Of a stretch of 64,000 bases of DNA, positions 18,251 through 27,047 are shown piece after piece. The first letter of the stretch is position 1, and every line of letters begins with the position of its first letter. The notes under the pieces were generated by a model, which saw only the letters and a program-made list of their open reading frames with translations, did not search any database and was not told where the DNA came from. The stretch is taken from NCBI RefSeq assembly GCF_000429125.1, contig NZ_AUBG01000010.1, positions 62,001 through 126,000 of the forward strand. Reading direction: 5' to 3'. Source of the DNA: Aequorivita capsosiphonis DSM 23843. Lineage in GTDB: Bacteria > Bacteroidota > Bacteroidia > Flavobacteriales > Flavobacteriaceae. A program made the position numbers and the translations under genes.

Positions 18251-18511
18251 CTATCCTTTCGGCGATGCTTTTTTGGAAGGTTCATTTACAAGATGGACTT
18301 CATTTTCTTTTTTATAGGACTTCGTTTTCTTTGATTCGTTCATTTCGCTTTCCACCTCTTCTGCAGACATTTCCACGATATTGCCATTCCGTTCAAAAAC
18401 GAAAGGTGTGTTTTTGTATTTTTTGAATGCGATTAGCTTATCAAAAGAAATTTCCAAACCTCGTTCAATTTTAACACACAATTCGGTCAATTCATCTTTC
18501 TCCTTCATCAT
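18251..18511 (-). CDS. small protein, putative antitoxin partner of the zeta-like kinase
   Basis: The 86-residue protein is charged and has a helical, Lys/Glu-rich C-terminal half. A core reads ISFDKLIAFKKYKNTPFVFE. It overlaps the end of the zeta toxin-like gene by 20 bases, the arrangement of a toxin-antitoxin pair with toxin first. I do not recognise the sequence as a known antitoxin family, so the role is inferred from position. Two start codons in a row (Met1, Met2) are possible. Confidence 0.6.
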   Translation of the reverse strand: MMKEKDELTELCVKIERGLEISFDKLIAFKKYKNTPFVFERNGNIVEMSAEEVESEMNESKKTKSYKKENEVHLVNEPSKKASPKG

Positions 18512-19073
18512 AGTTTTGTTTTAAAAAATTCCATAGTTCCAACTTCAAGATTTGATATTCGGTTTTATCTCCTTTTGCTATCATATCGGGAAGTCTTTCA
18601 GAATTATCTATAAATATCCATTTATCCACAATTGGTTTAAAGATACTGAAAAAGTTATTTAAACCGTTTTCATAACGTCTTATAATTATATTTTGAGGGA
18701 TATTATGCCCGCCTTCCTCAACTCTAATTTTAACTCTATTGATAGCGAGTTCTGAAGATTTCAAGAAGAAAAAGAGCAAGGTTACTTCATAACCTTTTTT
18801 TTGAGCCTGAACAACATAATTCTTATAGCTTTTGGTTGCCAATGTAGTTTCAAAAGCAAAATCATCTCCAAAATTCATCAATTCATTTATTCGTTTTAGC
18901 ATCAATCTGCCAGCTTGGAAGGAACTTTTATCAGGATTGAATGGGGAAAGTCCTCTTGCTATTTCATCTGCATTTACAAACTCGCTACATTTCAAAATAT
19001 CAGGCAAAATGGTATAGGAAGCCGTTGTCTTTCCGGCACCGTTACAACCTGCAATGATAAAAAGCCTTTTCAT
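18492..19073 (-). CDS. zeta toxin-family P-loop kinase
   Basis: The 193-residue protein begins with a Walker A motif GCNGAGKTT (9-17). It has the family segment FVNADEIARGLSPFNPDKSS and the conserved acidic/Arg motif FAFETTLATKSY. These fit the zeta toxin/AAA_33 family, which phosphorylates small substrates such as UDP-sugars, or other nucleotide-dependent kinases of unknown target. It is located between two pigment genes with its own candidate promoter (19091-19098). The following small gene overlaps it, as expected for a TA module. Toxicity is not shown by the sequence. Confidence 0.82.
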   Translation of the reverse strand: MKRLFIIAGCNGAGKTTASYTILPDILKCSEFVNADEIARGLSPFNPDKSSFQAGRLMLKRINELMNFGDDFAFETTLATKSYKNYVVQAQKKGYEVTLLFFFLKSSELAINRVKIRVEEGGHNIPQNIIIRRYENGLNNFFSIFKPIVDKWIFIDNSERLPDMIAKGDKTEYQILKLELWNFLKQNYDEGER

Positions 19074-19090
19074 TGTGAATGCTTAAAAAG

Positions 19091-19098
19091 CAAAGATA
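19091..19098 (-). promoter_or_regulatory. candidate -7 element of the zeta module
   Basis: The minus strand reads TATCTTTG, an exact TAnnTTTG match, 18 bases before the zeta gene start at 19073. Upstream is TTTC about 21 bases away as a weak -33 element. It would let the module be transcribed independently of the pigment operon. Confidence 0.5.
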
Positions 19099-19123
19099 AC
19101 CTATTGTGAAATTATAATCGAAA

Positions 19124-20326
19124 TTAAGCCTCTTTTGAAAATATTAAGGTAGAACAATTCCCCCCGAAACCAAGCGAATTTGAAAGAACCGTATTCAACT
19201 CTTTCTCCTTCAATTCCGTTTGTGGAAGCAATGAAAACTCTTTCATTGGAGTTTTAAAATTCAAATTTGGAAAAATAACATTATGCTGCAAAGCTAAAAC
19301 GGAATAAACCGCTTCAATTGCTCCAGCAGCAGCCAAGGTGTGGCCTGTATAAGCTTTTGTAGAACTGAATTCAGGCATTTCATCCCCAAATATTCGAAGT
19401 ATTGCTCGTCCTTCTGAAAGGTCGTTATTTCCAGTAGCCGTTCCGTGGGCATTGATATAATCTATTTCCGAAGCTTTTAATCCAGCAACTTTCAGGGCTT
19501 TCTCCATCGCTAAAGTGGCGCCATCACCATTTTCTGAAGAGGCTGTTTGGTGAAATGCATCGTTCGCATTGCCATAGCCTTTTACATACCCAAGTACTTT
19601 TTTATTTTCGGATTTTACTACTTTATCGCTTTCCAAAACCAGAAATGCTGCAGCTTCCCCGAGATTTAAACCTTTTCGATTTTCATCAAAAGGGGTGCTA
19701 TACGTATCGCTCAAAATCATCAAGGTTTTAAAACCGTTGATGGTGAATTTTGAAAGACAATCCGCGCCACCAACCAAAACCCGATCTAGTTTCCCAGATT
19801 TAATCAAACGTGCGCCTAACATGATTGCATTGGCGGCTGAAGAACAGGCTGTACTAATGGTTGTGACCAAACTTTCCTCAATCCCCAATTGCTCGGCGAT
19901 TTTTTGAGTGGAATCGCCAGCGTGGTGGCTTTCAATGTATTTTTGGGGTTCTTTTTCGGTTAGGTATTCGTAATAATATCTTTCGGTCATATCCATTCCG
20001 CCAACACTTGTCCCGGCAACGATACCCGTTTTATATTTTGTGATATCGGTGATTCCAGAATCTGAAATTGCCTCCTTTGCAGCGATAGCACCAAGCATGG
20101 CAGTTCGGGAATAGTTATTTGAAGCTGGAAGGTTTAGTTGGGCGATTAATTCAACATTAGAAAATTTAATTTCTCCAACCATAATCTCATCTCGCTGAAC
20201 CGTTTCAATATGATCAACTCTGGTAATACCTTTTCGTCCCGTTATAAGGGAATCAAAGTTTTCTGCTACATTGTTTCCAATGGCAGAAATTATACCCATT
20301 CCAGTTATGGCTACGCCTTTGTTCAT
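19124..20326 (-). CDS. beta-ketoacyl-ACP synthase (FabF-type, intact)
   Basis: The 400-residue ketosynthase has all three catalytic residues: Cys161 in TTISTACSSAAN, His294 in NAHGTATGNND and His329 in AYTGHTLAAAGAIEA. It catalyses decarboxylative condensation of malonyl-ACP with an acyl chain. It lies directly downstream of the ACP gene (85-base gap holding a short GAGTCGAGAGG-type repeat). Together with the Cys-less KS it may form the aryl polyene KS-CLF pair. The zeta module is inserted just after it. Confidence 0.92.
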   Translation of the reverse strand: MNKGVAITGMGIISAIGNNVAENFDSLITGRKGITRVDHIETVQRDEIMVGEIKFSNVELIAQLNLPASNNYSRTAMLGAIAAKEAISDSGITDITKYKTGIVAGTSVGGMDMTERYYYEYLTEKEPQKYIESHHAGDSTQKIAEQLGIEESLVTTISTACSSAANAIMLGARLIKSGKLDRVLVGGADCLSKFTINGFKTLMILSDTYSTPFDENRKGLNLGEAAAFLVLESDKVVKSENKKVLGYVKGYGNANDAFHQTASSENGDGATLAMEKALKVAGLKASEIDYINAHGTATGNNDLSEGRAILRIFGDEMPEFSSTKAYTGHTLAAAGAIEAVYSVLALQHNVIFPNLNFKTPMKEFSLLPQTELKEKELNTVLSNSLGFGGNCSTLIFSKEA

Positions 20327-20411
20327 TTATGTTATTTCTGATTAAAAGGTCTCGTCTGCACTCGACCGGAAAATGTCTCTTCGAACAGAGTCGAGAGGTT
20401 TTGGATAGAAA

Positions 20412-20669
20412 TTACTTTGTGCGGTGTTTTTCAATATAATCTGCCATTACTTGTACAGATTCAAAAATCTTTTTTCCTTCCTTCGGATCGCTTAAACGGA
20501 TACCGTAATCTTTATCCAACATCACGATAAGTTCCAAAGCGTCAATAGAATCTAAACCAAGTCCGTCGCCAAAAAGCGCGTCGTCATCAGCAATGTCTGT
20601 TACTGAAACATCCTCCAGGTTCAACTGCTCGATTATTTTCGTCTTTAATTCTTCTTTTAATTCGCTCAT
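20412..20669 (-). CDS. acyl carrier protein
   Basis: An 85-residue ACP with the phosphopantetheine attachment site GLGLDSIDALEL (Ser41). It carries the growing aryl polyene chain or a shorter priming chain. It shares four bases with the preceding half-ketosynthase gene (ATGA overlap), so both are translated together. Length and acidic surface are typical of type II ACPs. Confidence 0.95.
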   Translation of the reverse strand: MSELKEELKTKIIEQLNLEDVSVTDIADDDALFGDGLGLDSIDALELIVMLDKDYGIRLSDPKEGKKIFESVQVMADYIEKHRTK

Positions 20670-21286
20670 AATGTATTATATAATCTGTTTATTTCTTCCG
20701 TGTTATGTTCAATTTCGCCTTCATTCTCAACCAAATACAAAAAAGCTTCGTAGCTATTTTCATCAAAATCTATCCAGCCACAAAGTACTTTTTCAGCTTT
20801 CTCGTTTCGCAATAAACTATTGGCATACAGTTGCAAATGTTCGGCATTGAAGCGGTCAAAGATAAAAAAACTATTCTCAGAATAAAGCTTGTGTTTAATA
20901 CTTATCTCGCCCAAGCAAATATTAGGGAGTGTATAGACAAAAACTGCAGGACTGGGAAAGTATTCGTCAGTGTTTTCAATTGATGCTTGGTGTTTTCTGT
21001 CTGTATCTAAACTGGACGCTCTGTTTGAAAAAATCAGTGCTATATTATTTTCAAATTCATCTAAATTTTCATTTTTCAGCAAAACATCCGCCGCCAAAAA
21101 TGCCAACTTGCTAAGATTATCCATTTTAAAAAACTTGGAATAATCCGTATTTAGAAACTTATAGGTGTTTTTTATAAAGACTGGGAATTCTTCAGCTTGA
21201 TCCATAAAAAGTATTTCTCCATTTACGGAAAGGCTTTGGTTTTTTATATGGCAATAACTTTTTATGTGAAATTCCTTCTGCAACAT
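20666..21286 (-). CDS. half-length ketosynthase-like protein
   Basis: The 206-residue protein resembles the N-terminal half of a beta-ketoacyl synthase: SKLAFLAADVLLKNE, then PSPAVFVYTLPNICLGEISI, aligned with the TPTSF...NTVAGQIA region of KS proteins. There is no active-site Cys and no C-terminal half with the two His motifs. Proteins of this size occur beside the ACP in aryl polyene and flexirubin clusters. It is probably a non-catalytic partner or chaperone for the ACP/KS. Its ORF is intact, with normal coupling to the ACP gene, so it does not look like a recent truncation. Confidence 0.75.
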   Translation of the reverse strand: MLQKEFHIKSYCHIKNQSLSVNGEILFMDQAEEFPVFIKNTYKFLNTDYSKFFKMDNLSKLAFLAADVLLKNENLDEFENNIALIFSNRASSLDTDRKHQASIENTDEYFPSPAVFVYTLPNICLGEISIKHKLYSENSFFIFDRFNAEHLQLYANSLLRNEKAEKVLCGWIDFDENSYEAFLYLVENEGEIEHNTEEINRLYNTL

Positions 21287-21338
21287 TTAACGCTAAAATT
21301 CAATTTTTAAAAATCCCGATTACGGAGCGGAGCCTTAT

Positions 21339-22412
21339 TTATGAAGCTTTCTTTTTACAAACGAGCATCGTGTGATAATCGCCCAAAGCAATATCTTCCT
21401 GCAATTGCAGACCTGCTTTATCAAGCAACCTCAAAAATACGCTGGCTGGATACATTTTGCTATTTCCGTTTGCGAGCACAGTAAAATATAGAGAAGTAGC
21501 TTCTAGAATAAATTGGGAAGCACGAAATTCCTGCCTATCTGTAAAGGTTTCTACGATGACAAGTTCAGCCTCAGATTCCATTGACTCGGCGCAAGTACTT
21601 AAAACCTTTACAATTTCATCTTCAGAAAAACAATCTAAAAACTGGCACATCCATATAAGGTCTGCTCCAGTTGGAATTTGAGGATTTTGGGAAAGCCAAT
21701 CGATTGCGTGGCCTTTTATTCTATCTTCAAAACCATTGTCTTTTGCATTGGCCAAAGCCATCTTCAACTGTCCTGGTAAATCGACAATTGTCACTTTCAC
21801 ATCTGTATCAAAATCACAGCATCTAATGGAAAATTTACCTGTATTCCCTCCAATGTCAAATAGTTTTTTGGGTTTTCTTTCAAAAATTTTTTGAAGTGCC
21901 TCAGCAAAAATATCATCAGAATAGTGATGATCAAAGTCAAACCAAGCTTTTTGTTCATCGGGTTTCATTTGCGATAGACCTTCATAAATGGTTGGCCATT
22001 GGCCGAGTTCTTTAAGACCTTCGGGTTTTCCGGTCTTTATAGATTCATTTAAGTGAAACAGGCCTTTGTAACATACATCGTGCGTAAAATTGAGGTTTAC
22101 ACTGGCAGTTTCATTATAATTTAGAAAATAGCCCACTTTGGTAAGTTCATAATTATCAGTTTCATTTTTACTGACAATATTAGAAGTTAAAGCAATTTCT
22201 AAAAGCACACCAACCCCATACGGACTCAAGGAAAGGGTTTCAGAAATTTCTTCGGCGGTAGGCCCGCCTTTTTTTCTCTGATCAAAAATGTAATTTAGAA
22301 TACCGAGTTTCCGAAGTGAAACTGAGGCCTGAAAAACAAAAGGTGCAAATGCAATCTTATGCGCTTCCTCCAAAGCTTCCAGTGCGTTCATTTTTTTTAT
22401 AGACTTTGACAT
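21339..22412 (-). CDS. SAM-dependent methyltransferase with dimerisation domain
   Basis: The 357-residue enzyme starts with a winged-helix dimerisation domain (about 10-110, LGILNYIFDQ and ISETLSLSPYGVGVL). A class I fold follows, with SAM motif LFDIGGNTG (184-192) and acidic VTIVDLPGQLKMA. It resembles plant-type and bacterial O-methyltransferases of family 2. It may methylate a phenolic hydroxyl or ring carbon of the pigment. The usual catalytic His of O-methyltransferases is not obvious in the tail, so C- versus O-methylation cannot be settled here. Confidence 0.88.
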   Translation of the reverse strand: MSKSIKKMNALEALEEAHKIAFAPFVFQASVSLRKLGILNYIFDQRKKGGPTAEEISETLSLSPYGVGVLLEIALTSNIVSKNETDNYELTKVGYFLNYNETASVNLNFTHDVCYKGLFHLNESIKTGKPEGLKELGQWPTIYEGLSQMKPDEQKAWFDFDHHYSDDIFAEALQKIFERKPKKLFDIGGNTGKFSIRCCDFDTDVKVTIVDLPGQLKMALANAKDNGFEDRIKGHAIDWLSQNPQIPTGADLIWMCQFLDCFSEDEIVKVLSTCAESMESEAELVIVETFTDRQEFRASQFILEATSLYFTVLANGNSKMYPASVFLRLLDKAGLQLQEDIALGDYHTMLVCKKKAS

Positions 22413-22422
22413 TTATGGTTGG

Positions 22423-23568
22423 TTAGTTGTAACTTTTCAAGATCACCGCAGTGTTGCAACCTCCAAAGCCAGATGCGGTTTTTAAGAAGGTATTCAAGGT
22501 TTTTGGCGTATTAGTTTTAATGACGTTTATTTTTTTTGAAACCCCAAGTTCGGAAAATCCTTTGGAAGAAAAAAGAATATTTTGTCTTAAAGACTTCATT
22601 CCCACGATGGTTTCCAGTAATCCCGAAGCTCCAAGCGTATGTCCAAAATAACCCTTTAAGCTATTTAGTGGTGTATTTTCCAGTCCAATTCTATTAAATG
22701 CAATGGCCTCCATTTCGTCATTGAAGGATGTTGCAGTACCGTGTGCAGAAATATAATCTATTTCTGAAACACTGATGTTTGCTTCTTTTAGGGCAGCTCT
22801 TACACTTCGGAAAAGCCCTTCTCCGGTTCGCGACGGCCCAGAAATATGATTAGCATCGTTGCAAGTGACATCACCCAAAATTTCAACGGCATCATCCGAA
22901 AGGTTTTTAACGTTGGAAGTTACCAAAATACTGGCTGCCACTTCGCCAAGATTAATTCCAATTCTATTTTTATCATAAGGCTTACAGGGTTCTGCTGATA
23001 AAGCTTGAAAGGAATTAAATCCTGAAAGAATAAACTTCGTAAGTAAATCACCGCTTGTTATAAAAATATGATCGTATTTCTTTTCGGAAATAAATCGTTT
23101 CGCCGCTGAAATAGCTAAAACGCCGGAAACACAAGCATTTGAAAGAACTATTGCTTCGTTTTGAAAGCCGAAAAAATCTTGAATTGTTTTTCCCAATTCA
23201 CTTAAATAGGCACGACTTTCGGGGAAATTACTATCTTTTTCAAGTACATCAATATTTCCCTTTGTGGTTGAAATTATAAGTCCTACTCTTTCATCTAAAG
23301 CAATTTCTGAAGTATCAATCACTTTTTTCAATGAAAGAATCATCATTTGTTCAAGTTTTGTAAACTTTGGGGCGTCTCCAATTTTCTTGAATTCCGTATT
23401 TATTATTTCCGAAGAAATCATGGAAGCACAAAAAGGTAATGGTAAAAGTGAAGTGTCTTCAAACAATTGAAGCCCCGAAACTCCATTAGAGATATTTTCA
23501 ACAACCGTCTGGCTATCAAAACCTAAACTGCAAAAAATATTATTATGTGAAAGATAGGTTTTAATCAT
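22423..23568 (-). CDS. beta-ketoacyl-ACP synthase (intact triad)
   Basis: A 381-residue ketosynthase with Cys146 (VLSNACVSGV), His276 (ISAHGTATSFND) and His310 (GYFGHTLGASGLLET). It is more divergent than the KS at 19124 and is in the place of ApeR-type synthases. I choose the ATG three bases after the stop of the thioesterase gene. An in-frame ATG nine codons earlier lies within that gene. It is probably a dedicated condensing enzyme, for example for the first extension of the coumaroyl starter. Confidence 0.88.
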   Translation of the reverse strand: MIKTYLSHNNIFCSLGFDSQTVVENISNGVSGLQLFEDTSLLPLPFCASMISSEIINTEFKKIGDAPKFTKLEQMMILSLKKVIDTSEIALDERVGLIISTTKGNIDVLEKDSNFPESRAYLSELGKTIQDFFGFQNEAIVLSNACVSGVLAISAAKRFISEKKYDHIFITSGDLLTKFILSGFNSFQALSAEPCKPYDKNRIGINLGEVAASILVTSNVKNLSDDAVEILGDVTCNDANHISGPSRTGEGLFRSVRAALKEANISVSEIDYISAHGTATSFNDEMEAIAFNRIGLENTPLNSLKGYFGHTLGASGLLETIVGMKSLRQNILFSSKGFSELGVSKKINVIKTNTPKTLNTFLKTASGFGGCNTAVILKSYN

Positions 23569-23570
23569 TT

Positions 23571-23999
23571 TTAAAGCTCCATTTTTTCCAACCAATTTGC
23601 GAAAAAATCGGGTTTCGTTAAAACCAGTTCACCTTTTTCATTTAAAAAAACCTGTATAGTTTCGCCCAAACAAACCAATCGACCTTTTGGATCAAAAATT
23701 CGATATTTAAAAATCATTTTTGCGGCTCGCGAAGGAATATAAGTTGTTTTTATGGTTGCCACATCTCCATAACGAAGTGGTAGTTTATGTTCGCAACAAG
23801 ACGAAACAATCGGGGAAGTGTAACCGTTTGCTTTTTGTTCTAAATAGGAGATGCCGTGCTCACGCCCAAAAGCCTCCCGACCATCCTCAAAATATTGAAT
23901 GTAATTGCCGTGCCAAACGATTCCCAACGGATCGGTTTCTGTGAAACGTACGCGAATTTCAGAAGTGAAACTTATTTCGTTTATATTTTCAGACGGCAT
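23571..23999 (-). CDS. hotdog acyl-CoA/acyl-ACP thioesterase (4HBT type)
   Basis: The 142-residue protein has the 4-hydroxybenzoyl-CoA thioesterase signature TDPLGIVWHGNYIQYFEDGR with the catalytic Asp early in the loop. Aryl polyene clusters contain such a thioesterase (ApeK-like), which could release or edit chains. It overlaps the ABC permease gene by 11 bases and is followed after two bases by the KS start codon. Confidence 0.87.
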   Translation of the reverse strand: MPSENINEISFTSEIRVRFTETDPLGIVWHGNYIQYFEDGREAFGREHGISYLEQKANGYTSPIVSSCCEHKLPLRYGDVATIKTTYIPSRAAKMIFKYRIFDPKGRLVCLGETIQVFLNEKGELVLTKPDFFANWLEKMEL

Positions 24000-25254
24000 T
24001 TTTTCTTTGATTATAAATTATAGCAATTATCGTTGTTGTAAGGAAGAATAACAATAGTAACAAAATTCGAGGAAGTATTTCAGCAAATTGCATGTTTCTT
24101 AAAAAAACATCGTAAAAAGCCTCTAACCCCCAGTTCATTGGCGAAATTTTTGAAATCAATTGCATAAATTTCGGCATTACAAAAACGGGAACCCAAACAC
24201 CCCCGAGAGCCGCCAGGATAACTACCAAAGTTGATCCAAAAGGAGCCGCCTGCTCTTGTGTTTCTGCGATGGTTCCTAAAAGCAACCCTAATCCAATTGC
24301 CGCCAAACCTGAAAAAAGTGCAACCAAGTATAACATGGCTAACTTGCCCGAAACATCAAGTCCTGGAAGGCCAATAGCTGGAAAAAGATAAATTCCTACA
24401 AGCAACATCAATGTAAATTGAATTAAACAAACCACTAGATAAACGAGCGTTTTCCCTCCTAAAACTGTGGCGTAATTTACGGGTGTAGTTCGCAAACGAA
24501 CGAAAGTGCCTTGATTTTTTTCCTTCACTAAATTGATAGAAAGCGGAACGATTATAAAGAAAATAGCAAACAGCGTCCAAGCAGGAATGTTATGTTGGGC
24601 CGAGTTGGGAATTATTTCCTTATTCCCCTTTGTGGGACGTATTTCTTTAAAGGCTATAAAATTCTCCGTATCGAAAATTGGTTCCGTTTCTTCACCTAGT
24701 TCAGTTTGAAAAGTTTTATAAATGCTTTGTGTTTCAATTTTTGAAATCATTTTATCGATTCCGTTTTTCACTGAAGATTTAAAACTCACTTGAGTTGCAG
24801 GGTCAAAATAGAGTCGGACTTCCTTTTGCGGAATGGTCTCTTTCGGAGTTATTAAACTATCTTCTTCCAACCCGAATTTCGCTAAAATACCTCCCACATT
24901 TTGATTTACTTTCTTTTGAAGAGAGGTAGAAAGATTTTCTGGAATTACGATTGCCAATTGATATTTTCCAGCAAAAACAGCATCTTTCGCCTCTTCCTCA
25001 GTATTTTTCAGAAGTATTTCGAAGGAATTAGATTCAGCAAGATTTTCAATTATGTTTTTTGAAACTTCACCTTGGTCGTTATCCACCAGAAGAACGGGAA
25101 TTCTTACATCACTAATTGTTTTAAAAGTGCTGTCTTGAACCAGCGTTATCACAATCAATAGCAATAAAGGCATGATAAATAGAATGGCAATTCCGCCTAA
25201 ATCGCGGGTCAGCAAAATCATTTCCTTATATGTGGAGGCCCAGAGTTTATGCAT
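23989..25254 (-). CDS. ABC-2 type transporter permease
   Basis: The 421-residue membrane protein has one N-terminal helix, a large extracytoplasmic domain (about 45-220) and five C-terminal helices. The C-terminal part includes PAWTLFAIFFIIVPLSINLV and the ABC-2 segment QEQAAPFGSTLVVILAALGG. It pairs with the adjacent ATPase. I place the start at the ATG that overlaps the ATPase stop by eight bases (ATGCATAA). An in-frame ATG 13 codons earlier lies inside the ATPase gene. It is expected to export a pigment-related lipid or precursor. Confidence 0.9.
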   Translation of the reverse strand: MHKLWASTYKEMILLTRDLGGIAILFIMPLLLLIVITLVQDSTFKTISDVRIPVLLVDNDQGEVSKNIIENLAESNSFEILLKNTEEEAKDAVFAGKYQLAIVIPENLSTSLQKKVNQNVGGILAKFGLEEDSLITPKETIPQKEVRLYFDPATQVSFKSSVKNGIDKMISKIETQSIYKTFQTELGEETEPIFDTENFIAFKEIRPTKGNKEIIPNSAQHNIPAWTLFAIFFIIVPLSINLVKEKNQGTFVRLRTTPVNYATVLGGKTLVYLVVCLIQFTLMLLVGIYLFPAIGLPGLDVSGKLAMLYLVALFSGLAAIGLGLLLGTIAETQEQAAPFGSTLVVILAALGGVWVPVFVMPKFMQLISKISPMNWGLEAFYDVFLRNMQFAEILPRILLLLLFFLTTTIIAIIYNQRKNAV

Positions 25255-25990
25255 AATCACGAAGCCCTTTCCCGGTTTGTACCAAAAATACATCTTCCAG
25301 GTTATTGGCGCCAGTTTGATTTTTTATCAATTCGGAAGGAATTCCTTTTATAATGATTTCGCCATTGTCAATAATAGCAACGTGGGTACAAAAAACTTCT
25401 GCTTCATTTAAATGATGCGAAGTGTAAATAATAGTGGCTCCTTGTTTATTCAGCAATTTTAAATGATCGATAATCACGTTTTTGGATTGTACATCTACCC
25501 CAACTGTAGGCTCATCAAGAAACAACACTTTGGGTTGGTGAAGAATTCCAGCAATCAAATTTACTCTGCGTTTCATTCCTCCAGAAAAAGTGGCGGTTTT
25601 TTTATCGGAGAATTTTGAAAGTCCCATAATCTCTAGATGCTCGCAAATGGATTTTTTTAGGGTTTCCCCTTTAATTCCGTACATACTCCCAAAATATTGC
25701 AAGTTTTCAAAAGCGGTAAGTGTTGGATAAAGTGCGTACTCTTGTGGCACGATTCCAATAAGTTGTTTTAATTGGTTTTTATTATCCTTAAAATTCAATC
25801 CGTTGATTGTAAATGAACCTGAGGTAGGTTTTAATAGGGAAGTTAACATGGAAATAAGCGTCGTTTTTCCTGCGCCGTTTGGCCCGAGCAAACCATAGAT
25901 TTCACCGGGTTCAACTTTCAAACTAAGGTCTTTCACCGAAAAGAATTCGGCGCCTTTGTATTTTTTTGAAAGTTGGTTTATTTGTATCAT
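25247..25990 (-). CDS. ABC transporter ATP-binding protein
   Basis: A 247-residue ATPase with Walker A GPNGAGKT (36-43), signature FSGGMKRR (135-142) and Walker B LFLDEPT (156-162). It drives the permease encoded immediately downstream. The gap to the BtrH-like gene (61 bases) contains a short CCCCTAAATCCCCAAAGGGG repeat but no terminator with a U-run. Confidence 0.95.
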   Translation of the reverse strand: MIQINQLSKKYKGAEFFSVKDLSLKVEPGEIYGLLGPNGAGKTTLISMLTSLLKPTSGSFTINGLNFKDNKNQLKQLIGIVPQEYALYPTLTAFENLQYFGSMYGIKGETLKKSICEHLEIMGLSKFSDKKTATFSGGMKRRVNLIAGILHQPKVLFLDEPTVGVDVQSKNVIIDHLKLLNKQGATIIYTSHHLNEAEVFCTHVAIIDNGEIIIKGIPSELIKNQTGANNLEDVFLVQTGKGLRDYA

Positions 25991-26051
25991 TTTTCCCCTA
26001 AATCCCCAAAGGGGACTTTTATACCATTATAAGTCATTAAATCATAACTTT

Positions 26052-27047
26052 TTAAATGGCTTTTTTCAGCTTCATAAAAAACACTTTTTCCAAGTTGGCA
26101 ATATGGTCTAATTGATCGGCAACTTTATTATAGCTATCTGTCTGTGCACTACGATTTTTATAAATTCTTGAAGCTTCAACAGCGAAATCTCGCCATAGAT
26201 CACCTATTTCGGTCATTTCTTTTGAAAGTTCAATTAACTTTTCATTTTTCAACATTTTGCCAGATTCCTGTAAAAATGCGGCATAAATATAGCGAAAGCC
26301 ACCGCCCCCAGTACCTATTTCTTCTTGCATTCGCACCACCTGACCTAAATAATGGTTTGCAGTTTTAACTCCTTTTTTCTTGGGCCATTTGCGGATCAGT
26401 TTTGCGATGGTATGAATACCCTTCACTCCAACATAGGGGACTGGTGCCAACATCGCCTTACAAGTATCTTTAATGCCCTTTACAATAGCAGTTTCAAGAT
26501 CTAGTTTTTCAGGAAAAGAAATTGGGTAATACATATGTCCCTTGGGAGCAAAAGCACCTTTTGCAAAACGCACTTTTTCCAATTCCTTTTCAGAGAGTGT
26601 TGTTACCACTTCCATTACTGGATCGCTAATTAAATAACGATCGTCTTTCTTTCCATAAACCACCATATTGTGGGCGTTGAAATGAAAACGATATTCATCT
26701 GGAAAATAGAGAAGATTATAAACTCCAACCTGTAAGCCTACAGGATTGTTTTGTTCAAGATTTTCATCCAAACGCGCTTTAGCTTCTTTCGGATTACTAA
26801 ATTTCTCGCGTTTCATTTTAATACCCGTACGTTTGGCAAACTTTTTAAAAATATGCCCAGGTAATGCGCGATACGTAATCACTGGGGCATGATTCACTTT
26901 TAAAAAAGGTATATAACAATAAAGCAGACCACTACCAATACCAAAAACCATTGGTTCGCTAACACTGAAGCCATTGTGTTTCATCAGGTTCGATATCACG
27001 CCATTTTCGCAATGGGCGGATTGATGATGAGTGAAATCTATTTCCAT
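26052..27047 (-). CDS. BtrH-like N-terminal domain protein, candidate acyltransferase
   Basis: The 331-residue protein has the butirosin BtrH N-terminal fold, a papain/C39-like domain. The probable triad is Cys13 (HQSAHCENG), His126 (HFNAHNMVVYG) and Asp142 (LISDP). A helical DUF4872-like region follows (about 170-331). BtrH in Bacillus moves an acyl group from an ACP to an aminoglycoside. By analogy this protein could move the polyene acyl chain from ACP to its acceptor, such as the dialkylresorcinol. That function is inference. It shares one base with the small upstream gene and belongs to the darAB segment. Confidence 0.83.
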   Translation of the reverse strand: MEIDFTHHQSAHCENGVISNLMKHNGFSVSEPMVFGIGSGLLYCYIPFLKVNHAPVITYRALPGHIFKKFAKRTGIKMKREKFSNPKEAKARLDENLEQNNPVGLQVGVYNLLYFPDEYRFHFNAHNMVVYGKKDDRYLISDPVMEVVTTLSEKELEKVRFAKGAFAPKGHMYYPISFPEKLDLETAIVKGIKDTCKAMLAPVPYVGVKGIHTIAKLIRKWPKKKGVKTANHYLGQVVRMQEEIGTGGGGFRYIYAAFLQESGKMLKNEKLIELSKEMTEIGDLWRDFAVEASRIYKNRSAQTDSYNKVADQLDHIANLEKVFFMKLKKAI

